From Candidatus Woesearchaeota archaeon (GTDB lineage: Archaea; Nanobdellota; Nanobdellia; Woesearchaeales; ARS49), in NCBI GenBank assembly GCA_030750765.1, contig JASMHM010000002.1, positions 1 through 64,000 on the forward strand: a stretch of DNA of 64,000 nucleotides. The letters run 5' to 3'. Position 1 is the first letter of the stretch. Each line of letters opens with the position of its first letter. The notes beneath the pieces are model-generated. The model did no database searches. It had not been told where the DNA came from and was given only the letters and a program-made list of their open reading frames with translations. Below, piece by piece: positions 28,168 to 38,071 of this stretch. The position numbers were made by a program, and so were the translations under genes.

Positions 28168-28488
28168 CTATTTTTTACCCACTTTTTCCATCTTGAGGAC
28201 TTTTTTAGCAATGATGAATACTAACACTGCTAAGATAAGAAAATTCAACAATTCTGCCACAAACGGACCCCATTTGAAAACAAACGGCCCTATAACTAGC
28301 TGAGACGTCGCCCAGCCACCCTCAGGTACAAAAGGTGTGATGATGGGCATGATGATGTTTGTCACCAAACTCTTCATTAAATCTTTAGAAGCAGCACCCA
28401 TGACAAAACCCATAGCCATGCCGATGATGGCATACTGGTTGAGGAATTCCTTAAATTCGTCACGTACTGCTATAACCTTTGCCCTCAT
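28168..28488 (-). CDS. mscL: Large-conductance mechanosensitive channel
   Basis: EFKEFLNQYAIIGMAMGFVMGAASKDLMKSLVTNIIMPII. Confidence 0.85.
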   Translation of the reverse strand: MRAKVIAVRDEFKEFLNQYAIIGMAMGFVMGAASKDLMKSLVTNIIMPIITPFVPEGGWATSQLVIGPFVFKWGPFVAELLNFLILAVLVFIIAKKVLKMEKVGKK

Positions 28489-28561
28489 AGAATAATTTCC
28501 TTATGATGTAGTATATAATGCTATCGCACCAATTAATATATGAAGAAAGCTTCCTAATAGC

Positions 28562-29074
28562 ATGCAAGAAGTAGAAGTAAAGATTTTGGATGTTGACGTG
28601 AAAGCAGTACAACAGAAGCTGGCCGACCTTGGAGCAAGGAAAGTCTTTGATGGTGAGTTAGACATCGCTATCTTTGACACAGAAGACAACCAGATTCGGA
28701 AGGCAAAAAGCCTCTTACGCCTACGTTCAGATGGTGAGAAAACAGTGCTGTGCCATAAGAGACTGATAACCAAACAAGGAGCAAAAATCATGGACGAGAA
28801 TGAGGTAGAAGTCCAAGACAAGGAGCGAGCAAAACTAGTCCTGCAAAGCCTAGGTTATACCAAGATTCGCACCCAGACCAAACACCGAACCTCTTACTTA
28901 CTAGGCGAGGTTCGCTACGAGCTAGACACGCTGCCAGGAATTCCTACGTTTCTTGAGATCGAAGCCAAAGACGTACAAACACTCCAAAAGGCAGTAAAGC
29001 AATTAGGCTACGCCCCTCAAGATACAAAACCTTGGACAGGTGGGGAGGTGTTAGAACATTATGAGAAACATTAA
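28562..29074 (+). CDS. CYTH domain / class IV adenylate cyclase-like protein
   Basis: MQEVEVKILDVD, LRLRSDG, ENEVEV, YELDTLPGIPTFLEIEAKD. Confidence 0.85.
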   Translation: MQEVEVKILDVDVKAVQQKLADLGARKVFDGELDIAIFDTEDNQIRKAKSLLRLRSDGEKTVLCHKRLITKQGAKIMDENEVEVQDKERAKLVLQSLGYTKIRTQTKHRTSYLLGEVRYELDTLPGIPTFLEIEAKDVQTLQKAVKQLGYAPQDTKPWTGGEVLEHYEKH

Positions 29075-29381
29075 TAAATTTCAAGACTCTCCTAGGCCTA
29101 TGTTGCGGCAAGCAAACGTGAATGCTCTGGTGTTGCTTTCTTACAAATGGCAACACAACGCTATAGTTGAACAGCATCCAGAGCTTCAAAATGCGTATAG
29201 GCGGGGGGCCCACCACTTTAGGCGAGCTGCGGAGTTTGCAGAAAGGGGATACTAATTTGGCGAAAAACAGGAATCCTGGTTTGCTTATTTCGGACTGAGA
29301 CAAGCGTGTGTTGGCATAAAGATAGATGCGCTCAGCGCACACCGACAAGAAGTCACAGACACGCTCAATGAAGATATTTAG
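29061..29381 (+). pseudogene. Hypothetical ORF interrupted by in-frame TAA at 29253-29255
   Basis: ...RRAAEFAERGY*FGEKQESWFAYFGLRQACVGIKIDALSAHRQEVTDTLNEDI* in one frame. Confidence 0.4.
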
Positions 29382-29420
29382 TCGAAAGGTATTTAAACGA
29401 GCACATTTTTCTCGACGACA

Positions 29421-29915
29421 ATGGATGACCATAAGCTGCAAGCATACATCGATGAGGTACGAAGTCAGGGCCACAAAGATGATGAGCTAAAATCACACTT
29501 GTTAGAGCACGGTTACGATACAAAAGCGGTTGATGAGGCCCTAGGTCCAGGACCTGCAGCACCACCCACCACCGCACACCCACCCTTGCCAGGCATGAGT
29601 GGAGGATTCAAACACCGAAATCCTGCGCTAGTACTGGTCTTTACAATTATTACTTTAGGAATCTACGGCGTTTATTGGCTTGCCTCAACAACCAATGAGC
29701 TCAAGGCAAAGACGCCCTTAGCGCCTAGTCCCTACCTTTTGATACTGTTTGTGGTTCCACTAGTGGGCCTCATAGCCGCCATTGTCTACTGCTGGAAGTA
29801 CGGCAAGGCCCTAGAAGAGGTCACCAAGTTTAGCGGCATAGGCATGCTAGTGTTGTTATTGTTCGTGTTCCCGGTAGCCCAAGTGATAGCACAGATGCAG
29901 TTGAACAAGCATTAA
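29421..29915 (+). CDS. DUF4234-like membrane protein
   Basis: KHRNPALVLVFTIITLGIYGVYWLASTTNELK. Confidence 0.7.
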   Translation: MDDHKLQAYIDEVRSQGHKDDELKSHLLEHGYDTKAVDEALGPGPAAPPTTAHPPLPGMSGGFKHRNPALVLVFTIITLGIYGVYWLASTTNELKAKTPLAPSPYLLILFVVPLVGLIAAIVYCWKYGKALEEVTKFSGIGMLVLLLFVFPVAQVIAQMQLNKH

Positions 29916-29974
29916 CTCTGTCCTTGCATTTCTGAGTACTAATATTTTTATACTTCTTGATCATTCATGCGCCC

Positions 29975-30280
29975 ATGGTCAGGGATTGCGAGCAAGCCAG
30001 AGAAATAATGAGACGCTACGTTAATCTCACCAAAGAGGCCCATGCAGAATGGAACGCAGGAGGAGAGGCGTATGAAATGGGTAACGCAAGGGTGCAGTTC
30101 GGGATCGAGGATACGACGCTTGATGACGAGGAGTTTGTAGGCGTTATGTGGGTGAGAAAGAACGCTGACAAAATGCCAGAGCGAGATGTCTCCGAGGGGA
30201 TGCATGTTTTCTATGTTGATCGTTCTCAGTCCAAAACTCTCAAGGCGCGCCCTATATTCACTGCCCCTTCTACTTCATGA
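29975..30280 (+). CDS. Hypothetical protein
   Basis: Open frame; TTTATAC box about 28 nt upstream of ATG. Confidence 0.5.
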   Translation: MVRDCEQAREIMRRYVNLTKEAHAEWNAGGEAYEMGNARVQFGIEDTTLDDEEFVGVMWVRKNADKMPERDVSEGMHVFYVDRSQSKTLKARPIFTAPSTS

Positions 30281-30681
30281 GGACCATCCACAAAGTGGTA
30301 GGTATAGTGATCCAAAACAATGAGCTACTCATGGTGAGAAACGTTGGCAAAAACATCTGGACAGGTCTAGGTGGCAAACCAGAACAAGGGGAAAGCGAAG
30401 AGCAAGCACTTGTTCGCGAAATCCAAGAAGAGATAGGGTGCGAGGCAACTATTGGGAAAAAGATTGGTGACTTTACTGATAAAGCAATCTTTGATGACGC
30501 CATGGTCAAACTATCTGTCTACATGGTAAACTTAGAAGGGATGCCTACCCTGCAGGATGGCGAGTTGGAGGAGATGATGTTCATGCCTCACGATTACCGC
30601 GACCAAGACATTACGCTGTCACCTTCCATAACGAACGATGTCATTCCAAAACTTATCCAAGATGGACATCTAACGTGGTAG
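30277..30681 (+). CDS. NUDIX hydrolase (8-oxo-dGTP diphosphatase-like)
   Basis: Nudix box GKPEQGESEEQALVREIQEEIG. Confidence 0.9.
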   Translation: MRTIHKVVGIVIQNNELLMVRNVGKNIWTGLGGKPEQGESEEQALVREIQEEIGCEATIGKKIGDFTDKAIFDDAMVKLSVYMVNLEGMPTLQDGELEEMMFMPHDYRDQDITLSPSITNDVIPKLIQDGHLTW

Positions 30682-31431
30682 TTACTTGCTTCGCTTCCAA
30701 AATTCTTCAAAGTACGCTTTGAACGAGTCAGCAATGTGTTTGTTGACGATTTCTACCGCGATAGCTTCAGGGTGTTGCAGCACTATGGTGACGGTGTCTG
30801 CATAGATTAGGAATGTTGCCGGAGTTTGGATGTCCGAATCCATAACTCTTGTGACTCCATTTTTGTAGCTGTTCCTGTCCTTCAACGTAGGAAGATCAAT
30901 ACCTTTATTGAACAAGGCACGAAACTTTATCCCTTCTCTCACTCTTTTGACATGGTCTTTTTTCCAGTACGCGTGCTGTTCTTCTGGCTGGAAGATGGGC
31001 ACGCCAAGGTACACCCACTCGTCTCCTTTCCCTAGCTTATTGTAAAGATGCTCGTGCGCTGTCCTAATCCCTTTGAAACCGATATAGACGCTAGCCTGGC
31101 TTTTCGCAGCGCTTGCTTGCTTTAGCAATAATTGTGGAATAACATCTGCCACCTTTTTTCGGTGGTCTGCGAGCGTGCTCGCTCGCTGATCCATATACTC
31201 TAACAATTTTGTGGGCGCCGCAGCCTGATAGTATTTTGTCTTATCTTTTGTGATGAACGACGCCAGCCCTTTTTCCATCAATCTCTCAAGAATTTGGTAG
31301 ATGATGGATCTGGCAACGCCTGACCGGTCAACAATAGGTCCGGTAGTGGATGCTCCCAACTCTAGCAAGGATAGATAGACTTTGGATTCTCCTTCCGTAA
31401 GGTCGGCATGCTGGAGTAGGGTGGTGTCCAT
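30682..31431 (-). CDS. TrmB family transcriptional regulator
   Basis: LTEGESKVYLSLLELGASTTGPIVDRSGVARSIIYQILERLMEKGL HTH plus C-terminal phospholipase D-like region. Confidence 0.85.
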   Translation of the reverse strand: MDTTLLQHADLTEGESKVYLSLLELGASTTGPIVDRSGVARSIIYQILERLMEKGLASFITKDKTKYYQAAAPTKLLEYMDQRASTLADHRKKVADVIPQLLLKQASAAKSQASVYIGFKGIRTAHEHLYNKLGKGDEWVYLGVPIFQPEEQHAYWKKDHVKRVREGIKFRALFNKGIDLPTLKDRNSYKNGVTRVMDSDIQTPATFLIYADTVTIVLQHPEAIAVEIVNKHIADSFKAYFEEFWKRSK

Positions 31432-31525
31432 AGATGCTATAGCGTGAGATACTATAAAAATCTTACTATTGCCCTACCACTACTGGTGGGCGTATGGTTA
31501 AGTAGGTAGTTTATCTCTAGAGAAC

Positions 31526-32593
31526 ATGAAAAACACGCTTATACTTACGCTCATCCTGCTGTCAGCCTGCACCATGCACGCGGCAGTACCCTTTGAATCA
31601 CAACCCATCGTGATAGGTTATATTGGCCCATTTACCGGTGATGCAGCCAGTTTTGGCCTCATAGAGCAGCACGTGATGGACATGCTTGTTGAGGATCTCA
31701 ACAAAGAAGGCGGCATCCATGGCAGGCCGATCAAAGTAATCTATGAAGACGGGAGATGCCAAGGAAAGGATGCGGTTACCGCAGCTAACAAGCTCATCTT
31801 TGTGGACAAGGTCAAAATACTCTCCGTGGTGTGCAGCGAGGAAAACCTCGTGGTAGCTCCGCTAGCAGAGGCCAACAAGGTCTTGCAGTACAGCGCGTGG
31901 CCCACCCACGCAGACATTTCTCATGCTGGAGATTACATCTTCAGAAATGGCTACTCTGATGCAGACACTGCCGAGGTCGCAGCCAAACTCTTACAACAAC
32001 ATGACACGGCAGGTATGCTGTACGAACAGACAGGCTATCCTGAAGGTATCAAACGAACATTGGTTGAGCTCCTACCCGACGTGGTAGTAGAAGGATATGG
32101 GGTAGACGCCGTAGACATGCGCACCCAGATTACCAAACTCATAGCACAGGACGTAGGAGCTATTTTCCTCAATCCTAACACTCCGGCCTCAGGCCTTGCA
32201 GCCTTGCAACAAATCCGGGAGCTAGGCTTTGAGGGTGCGATATATGGCAACTACTTTGGGGGTTATGCTGCGGTCAAGGACTATCCCGAAGCAAAAGGAA
32301 TGCAGTACGTTGCAGATCCGCTGGTTCCCGACTCGCCACTCAAAGACCAGCTATGGCAGCGTTATGAAGAAAGGTATGGTGAAGAACCAGGCTTTGAGTT
32401 CGCTGCTGCAGCAAGATACGACGCCGCCATGATACTCTTCCAAGCCTTACGTGAGGTGGGCGACGATCCTGACAAGCTAAGAGATTGGTTGTATGCCATG
32501 CCTGACTACACAGGCATGCTAGGCACGTATCATTTTGATGAAAATGGTGATATTACAGGTGTAGAGCCTGCCGTACGAATCGTTGGCGAATAA
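31526..32593 (+). CDS. ABC transporter substrate-binding protein (branched-chain amino acid type), lipoprotein
   Basis: Lipobox LLSAC; VIGYIGPFTGDAASFG...LVEDLNKEGGIHGRPIKVIYEDGRC. Confidence 0.9.
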   Translation: MKNTLILTLILLSACTMHAAVPFESQPIVIGYIGPFTGDAASFGLIEQHVMDMLVEDLNKEGGIHGRPIKVIYEDGRCQGKDAVTAANKLIFVDKVKILSVVCSEENLVVAPLAEANKVLQYSAWPTHADISHAGDYIFRNGYSDADTAEVAAKLLQQHDTAGMLYEQTGYPEGIKRTLVELLPDVVVEGYGVDAVDMRTQITKLIAQDVGAIFLNPNTPASGLAALQQIRELGFEGAIYGNYFGGYAAVKDYPEAKGMQYVADPLVPDSPLKDQLWQRYEERYGEEPGFEFAAAARYDAAMILFQALREVGDDPDKLRDWLYAMPDYTGMLGTYHFDENGDITGVEPAVRIVGE

Positions 32594-32594
32594 C

Positions 32595-32738
32595 TTACTT
32601 GCGCGCCATCACTTTTCCAAGAATAAAGCATAACAATGCTATACACCAAAACCAAAGCCAGGGTATCTTTCCCATGGCAGCCATGGTTAGGCTTGCTATG
32701 AGGAGGACGCTGAGGAGGACTGAGGTGCTTTTTTTCAT
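32595..32738 (-). CDS. 47-aa two-TM microprotein (MKKSTSVLLSVLLIASLTMAAMGKIPWLWFWCIALLCFILGKVMARK)
   Basis: Hand-read ORF below track cut-off; ATGA overlap with upstream DUF1385 gene. Confidence 0.6.
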   Translation of the reverse strand: MKKSTSVLLSVLLIASLTMAAMGKIPWLWFWCIALLCFILGKVMARK

Positions 32739-33574
32739 GTGACCTTCTTGATGGCAGCGATGGCTACCTCGAGCTGTTTGGCGTTAGGTTCTCTTGTCGT
32801 AAGACTTTGCGTCCACTGTCCAGGTGTGCTCAGCCAGCGAACAAACTTCTTATCATAATGGTTTGCCGTGAACATCAATAATTCGTAAGATAACCCTACA
32901 ATAACGGGTACGAGCACTAATCTTGCTAAAATATTGTAGTACCAGTGCGGTGTTCGTACGACGGCAAAGATAAAAATGCTGATAAACACGACATACAACA
33001 ACAAACTCGTTCCACACCTAGGATGGAAGATGTTTGCTTTCTTGCAATTCTGTACAGTTAACTTCTTCTTACTCTCAAAGCAGTTCACTGCTTTGTGTTC
33101 TGCTCCGTGATACTGGAAGACGGTCTTGATGTCTCCCCACATACCTATCCCAAGTAAGTATGCTACAAAGATTACTAAACGAAACAATCCATCCCAAAGA
33201 TTGAAGGCCACGGTCTTTGCTGGAGCAAGGAAAGTAGAAAGCCAGTACGGTAGCAAAATAAACAGGCCGAGTCCGATTAAGAGTGATACTATGACTGTGA
33301 CGCTTGCCTCAACGTCTGAAATCTCTCCTTCATCGTCTTGCTGGCCTGCACTCCAGAGAAGGCTTCGCATGCCGATGACGACCATCTCGATGAGGAAGAC
33401 AAAGCCTCTTACTAAAGGAATCTTGAGTATCGGATGTTTTTTGGTTACGCTTGTGGCTTTTTGATTATGAAAGATGATTTTTCCTTTTTTTCTGACTGCC
33501 GTGCTTACTTTTTCCTTGCAGCGCATCATGACGCCTTCGATGACTGCTTGACCGCCCACTCTCATAGCTTCCAC
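32735..33574 (-). CDS. DUF1385 family membrane protein
   Basis: RVGGQAVIEGVMMR...YHGAEHKAVNCFE...HPRCGTSLLLYV. Confidence 0.9.
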   Translation of the reverse strand: MEAMRVGGQAVIEGVMMRCKEKVSTAVRKKGKIIFHNQKATSVTKKHPILKIPLVRGFVFLIEMVVIGMRSLLWSAGQQDDEGEISDVEASVTVIVSLLIGLGLFILLPYWLSTFLAPAKTVAFNLWDGLFRLVIFVAYLLGIGMWGDIKTVFQYHGAEHKAVNCFESKKKLTVQNCKKANIFHPRCGTSLLLYVVFISIFIFAVVRTPHWYYNILARLVLVPVIVGLSYELLMFTANHYDKKFVRWLSTPGQWTQSLTTREPNAKQLEVAIAAIKKVT

Positions 33575-34287
33575 AATCCTCCGTAGAATTCTCTACGAGC
33601 CTGCTCTAGATGTTCTACCGTGCCTATGTCGACCCATCTTCCGTTTAGTACCACGCTGTGGACTTCTCCTTTTTCCATTAAGTGTCTGATGAGTTCGCCG
33701 GAGTTGTCGTGTCCTTGTTCGGCAAACTCGCGCACGTGTTTCAGGGTTTCTTTCGGAATATAATAAACTAGCGTGCTGATGAGCGTGCTTTCTGGCTCTT
33801 CCGGTTTTTCCACAAACTTTACCACTTGGTTTTCTTTGACACTCACAACACCGAAACGTTTTGCTTCAGAGGTTTCTTTAACATCGTACAACCCGATAAC
33901 GACTCCTTTTTGTTTGGTGGCCATGGCTAGTAGATTTTGGAGATTATCCTCAAAGAGGTTATCTCCTCCTATGATCAAAACATCCTCATCATCGCCCACG
34001 CAATCAAGTCCAAGAACGCAATCTCCCACTGCTCCTTTTCGATCCTCATTACTTACGCTGCCATCATCAACAACATCGATCTCTTGGTGTTTTCCCCAGT
34101 CTGCAAACACGGGGAAAAAGCGGTGGTTGGTTACCGCACAAATTTTGGTCATGCCCAATCCCTTAACTTTGTCAACAATATGGTCAATAATGGGTTTTCC
34201 GCCAACGTCTAAGAACGGTTTTGGGACGTGCATGGCCAAAGGATGCATCCTAGTGGCATATCCTGCAGCAAGAATCACACATTTCAT
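33562..34287 (-). CDS. Sugar-phosphate nucleotidyltransferase
   Basis: CVILAAGYATRMHPLAMHVPKPFLDVGGKPIIDHIVDK. Confidence 0.9.
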   Translation of the reverse strand: MKCVILAAGYATRMHPLAMHVPKPFLDVGGKPIIDHIVDKVKGLGMTKICAVTNHRFFPVFADWGKHQEIDVVDDGSVSNEDRKGAVGDCVLGLDCVGDDEDVLIIGGDNLFEDNLQNLLAMATKQKGVVIGLYDVKETSEAKRFGVVSVKENQVVKFVEKPEEPESTLISTLVYYIPKETLKHVREFAEQGHDNSGELIRHLMEKGEVHSVVLNGRWVDIGTVEHLEQARREFYGGLWKL

Positions 34288-34337
34288 AAGTCATAAAAAC
34301 GAACAAGCTTTTTAAATACTTTCACGATTCCAGTTCT

Positions 34338-35675
34338 ATGTTAGAGAAACTAGGGCTAGGAATACGAGGAACACTCAAAAAGCTAGCCAAATCCTTGTTT
34401 GTAGACCAAAAGCTGATAGATGAGCTCATCAAGGACATCCAGAGGGCACTTCTTGCGTCTGACGTGAATGTACAGCTAGTGTTCGACCTTAGCAAGAGCA
34501 TCAAAGAACGCGCCAAAGAAGAGGCTGCTAAAGGTTTAACCAAGAAAGAACAGCTCATCAACATTGTGTATGAGGAGTTAACCACCTTCCTAGGTGGGGA
34601 AGGCACAGAGCTCAAGATTCCGGAAAGCAAACCCTTCAAGATCCTACTAGTGGGCTTGTACGGAAGCGGAAAGACAACCGCTTCTGGAAAGCTAGCCAAA
34701 TACTTCACCAAACGCGGAAAAACCGTCTCTATCGTTGGCTTGGACACCATGCGTCCAGCAGCCATGGACCAAATATCTCAGTTAGTGAAGGGAACGAGTG
34801 TCAAGGCAATCGTAGACAGAGATAATAAAGATCCTGTGGCCATCTACAAGAATGCTGAGGCCACCATTAGCAAGCAAGACGTAGCAATCATAGACACTGC
34901 AGGAAGGGATGCCTTAAGCGATGACCTTATTGAAGAAATTTCCAAGATCAAAGAAGCCGTAGACCCAGATGAGATCATCCTCGTCATGAGCGCAGACATT
35001 GGGCAGACCGCAAAGAAGCAAGCAGACTCCTTCCACGACAACTGTGGAGTTACTGGAGTCATCATCACCAAGATGGACGGTACTGCAAGAGGCGGAGGAG
35101 CGTTAAGTGCTTGTGCTGCCACAGAAGCACCCGTACTCTTTCTAGGGGTAGGAGAAAAGATAGATGATCTAGAAAAGTTTGATGGTAAGCGCTTTGTAGG
35201 CAGACTCCTAGGAATGGGAGATCTTGCCAGTCTTGTCGAGAAAGCACAAGGTGCTGTTACTGAGGAAGATGCCAAGGTCATGGAGAATCGTTTGCTCAAG
35301 GGAGAGTTCAATCTTTTAGATTTGTACAATCAGATGGAAGCCATGAACAAGATGGGGACACTAGGAAACCTTATGGAGATGATTCCAGGCATGGGACAAT
35401 TAAAGTTGCCTAAAGATGCCATCAACGTCCAAGAAGGCAAGCTCGTACAGTGGAAAAGAGCGATGGACAGCATGACCAAGAAAGAACTCGAAGAACCAGA
35501 TGTTATCGATTCTAACCGTGTAAAACGCATCGCTACCGGAAGCGGGGTCAAGCAAGATGACATAAGAGGATTGATCAAGCAATACAAGCAATCAAAGAAA
35601 ATGGTCAAGCTCCTGAAGGGCGATGTGAATCCTGACAAATTGTTAAAGAAGTTGAAACATCAATACAAGGGTTAG
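34338..35675 (+). CDS. srp54: Signal recognition particle protein SRP54
   Basis: NG-domain GLYGSGKTTASGKLA, DTAGRDA, TKMDGTARGGGALS and C-terminal M domain. Confidence 0.95.
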   Translation: MLEKLGLGIRGTLKKLAKSLFVDQKLIDELIKDIQRALLASDVNVQLVFDLSKSIKERAKEEAAKGLTKKEQLINIVYEELTTFLGGEGTELKIPESKPFKILLVGLYGSGKTTASGKLAKYFTKRGKTVSIVGLDTMRPAAMDQISQLVKGTSVKAIVDRDNKDPVAIYKNAEATISKQDVAIIDTAGRDALSDDLIEEISKIKEAVDPDEIILVMSADIGQTAKKQADSFHDNCGVTGVIITKMDGTARGGGALSACAATEAPVLFLGVGEKIDDLEKFDGKRFVGRLLGMGDLASLVEKAQGAVTEEDAKVMENRLLKGEFNLLDLYNQMEAMNKMGTLGNLMEMIPGMGQLKLPKDAINVQEGKLVQWKRAMDSMTKKELEEPDVIDSNRVKRIATGSGVKQDDIRGLIKQYKQSKKMVKLLKGDVNPDKLLKKLKHQYKG

Positions 35676-36148
35676 TCAATACTATCAATACTCTGGACGA
35701 CGCCGTCCTTGTACTGTCTTGCTTTGAAGTGCGTGAATCTGAAGAATTCTTTTTCTTCAACCGTTCCATTAGTATCCCAGTATCCCTGCAGCACAACGGG
35801 ATCGCGGTCTGTATCATGCAGCTCACTGTTGTAGGCTTTCCTCCAAGATGATAGCTTCCGCGTGTCTGTTTGGTTATTGCGTGCAGCTCTTGCTCTGGCC
35901 ACTACCGGCATGCCGTTTCGGTCATATGCGGGCAGTTTAAGTTCTAACCAACCGCCGCGTGCATACCCTAGGCTTGCCTCTTCTCTTGGCTCCCAGGCCA
36001 TTGTTTCTGATCCTGCAACAGGTGGGGTGAATGTTTTTTTGAAAGCATTCCCTACAATGCGTTTACCCATAGGGTTGGTTTGGAGAAAGGCAGCAAAGAA
36101 ACCTGCGCAAATCAATGCTAGCAGAACATTCTGACTCTTTTTGCTCAT
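35672..36148 (-). CDS. Hypothetical membrane-anchored protein
   Basis: N-terminal hydrophobic segment; open frame. Confidence 0.55.
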   Translation of the reverse strand: MSKKSQNVLLALICAGFFAAFLQTNPMGKRIVGNAFKKTFTPPVAGSETMAWEPREEASLGYARGGWLELKLPAYDRNGMPVVARARAARNNQTDTRKLSSWRKAYNSELHDTDRDPVVLQGYWDTNGTVEEKEFFRFTHFKARQYKDGVVQSIDSID

Positions 36149-36179
36149 GAGCTCACGAAAACCATCAGAACTTAAAAAA

Positions 36180-37637
36180 CTACTGCTTCATGAACGGGAA
36201 TAACACTACATCTCTTATGCTTTGCTTGTTCGTGAGCAACATCGTCATGCGATCTATGCCGATGCCTAGTCCGCCTGCAGGTGGCATGCCGTGCTCCAAG
36301 GCTTTGATGTAGTCTGCATCAAAAGGATGGGCTTCTTCATCGCCTTTCTGTCTTTTCTCTTCTCCTGCTTTGAAGAGTTCTTCTTGTCTTTGCGGATCAT
36401 TCAACTCAGAATAACCATTAGCGAGTTCCATGCCGCAAGCAAACGGTTCAAAGCGCTCTATGGCGTATTCCGGGTCCTCTCTGCATTTCTTTGCTAGAGG
36501 ACAGGTCTCCCAAGGATGGTGGGTGATGAAGATGGGTTGGATTAGGTGTTCTTCTACTTTGGCTTCAAAGATTGCGTTGATTAGTTCCCCTCTACTTGCG
36601 CCTGCTTTCACATCATCCGCTTTTGCAATCTGCATTAACTCTTCCTTGCTCATGCTTGCTGCATCGATGTTGGCAAACTTTTTGATTGCTTCCAACATTG
36701 TCATCTTTGGCCAGGGCTTTTTGAATTCTAACTCGTGATCTCCGTACTTTACTTTTGTTTTTCCATTCAGCGCAAGCGCACACGCTTCATAGATGTCTTC
36801 TGTGACGCCCATCATGGTCTCATAATCTCCATACGCGCAGTAGCATTCCATCATGGTAAACTCTGGATTGTGGGAACGATCGATATCTTCGTTTCTGAAC
36901 ACTTTACCTATCTCGAAGACCTTGTCAAAGCCTCCTACTAACAATTTCTTTAGAGGAAGCTCTAGAGCGATACGCAGGTAGACGTTCGTTTTGTGAGCGT
37001 TCAGGAACGTTTTGAAGGGTCTTGCTTCTGCGCCACCGTAGATGGGTTCTAGGACTGGAATCTCTACCTCTAGGTATCCTTTGTCTCTAAGCACTTTCCT
37101 TGTAGTGTCCAGGATTGTTTGGCGTTGTTTGAACACTTCTTTGACATCAGGATTCATGGTAAGATCTAGATAGCGTTGTCTGTATCTTTGTTCAACATCT
37201 TTCAAACCGTGCCATTTTTCTGGTAGGGGTCTTAAGCTTTTGGAGAGTAGTTGGAAGCTGGAGACGTTTACAGAGAGTTCGCCTGCTTTGCTTTTGAAGA
37301 TGGTTCCTTTCGCGCCTATCCAGTCGCCTCCATCAAACATTTTCAAAAGGTCGTACTGTTTGAGATCGTCCTTTCTGAAATATAATTGTATTTTCCCCGT
37401 ACTATCTTGGATGTGGGCAAAGGTGATCTTGCCTAAGTTCCTAAATCCTAGCAATCTGCCTGCTACGCTGACCTCATCTTGGGTCTTGCCTTCTGCTGGT
37501 AAGCTTTCGTACTGTTCCTGAAGTGCTGCAGCGGTGTTCTTGACATCGTACCCATGAGGATAGGGTTCTATACCTTGCTCTCGTAAGGTTGCCAGCTTTT
37601 TCTTTCGTTCTGCTATGAGCTCTTCTTCACTTGGCAT
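36180..37637 (-). CDS. lysS: Lysyl-tRNA synthetase, class II
   Basis: Motif 2 FRNEDIDRSHNPEFTMMECY and motif 3 GGLGIGIDRMTMLLT; N-terminal OB fold. Confidence 0.95.
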   Translation of the reverse strand: MPSEEELIAERKKKLATLREQGIEPYPHGYDVKNTAAALQEQYESLPAEGKTQDEVSVAGRLLGFRNLGKITFAHIQDSTGKIQLYFRKDDLKQYDLLKMFDGGDWIGAKGTIFKSKAGELSVNVSSFQLLSKSLRPLPEKWHGLKDVEQRYRQRYLDLTMNPDVKEVFKQRQTILDTTRKVLRDKGYLEVEIPVLEPIYGGAEARPFKTFLNAHKTNVYLRIALELPLKKLLVGGFDKVFEIGKVFRNEDIDRSHNPEFTMMECYCAYGDYETMMGVTEDIYEACALALNGKTKVKYGDHELEFKKPWPKMTMLEAIKKFANIDAASMSKEELMQIAKADDVKAGASRGELINAIFEAKVEEHLIQPIFITHHPWETCPLAKKCREDPEYAIERFEPFACGMELANGYSELNDPQRQEELFKAGEEKRQKGDEEAHPFDADYIKALEHGMPPAGGLGIGIDRMTMLLTNKQSIRDVVLFPFMKQ

Positions 37638-37780
37638 GGTCTAGATTTCGTGCATAAGGCATATAAAGCTTTGCCCTCCACTGGCCAGGCAGGATTAAAC
37701 CTTGTCTTTAATCAGTGAACGTATTACACCAAAACCTTTTTAAGTCTAGTGTGTGTGCTTAGACGTGGAGTGAAGTAAAG

Positions 37781-38017
37781 ATGAATGGTACAATGGCGGG
37801 CAATTTGGGCGTTTTTGGTAATTTGGGCGTTGTGAGGCAGTACGTTGAAACCGCGTACGAACGCCGTGAAAAGCAATTGAGAGCTCGAGAAGATATCCAA
37901 AAGTTTATCCGTGATAAGGTAGATACAAACTGGCGTGGAAGAGATAGAGATGATGTTGTGTCTCCAAGACCGGAAAATTCTTCTGGTGTCTCTGGTGATT
38001 ACGAAGTCGTTAATTAG
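37781..38017 (+). CDS. Hypothetical small protein
   Basis: 78-aa open frame; N-terminal GNLGVFGNLGVV repeat. Confidence 0.4.
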   Translation: MNGTMAGNLGVFGNLGVVRQYVETAYERREKQLRAREDIQKFIRDKVDTNWRGRDRDDVVSPRPENSSGVSGDYEVVN

Positions 38018-38071
38018 CAGCGTCGAGAGGGTACCTTTTTAAATGGAACGACGCTTTTTGTCTTTACGAGT

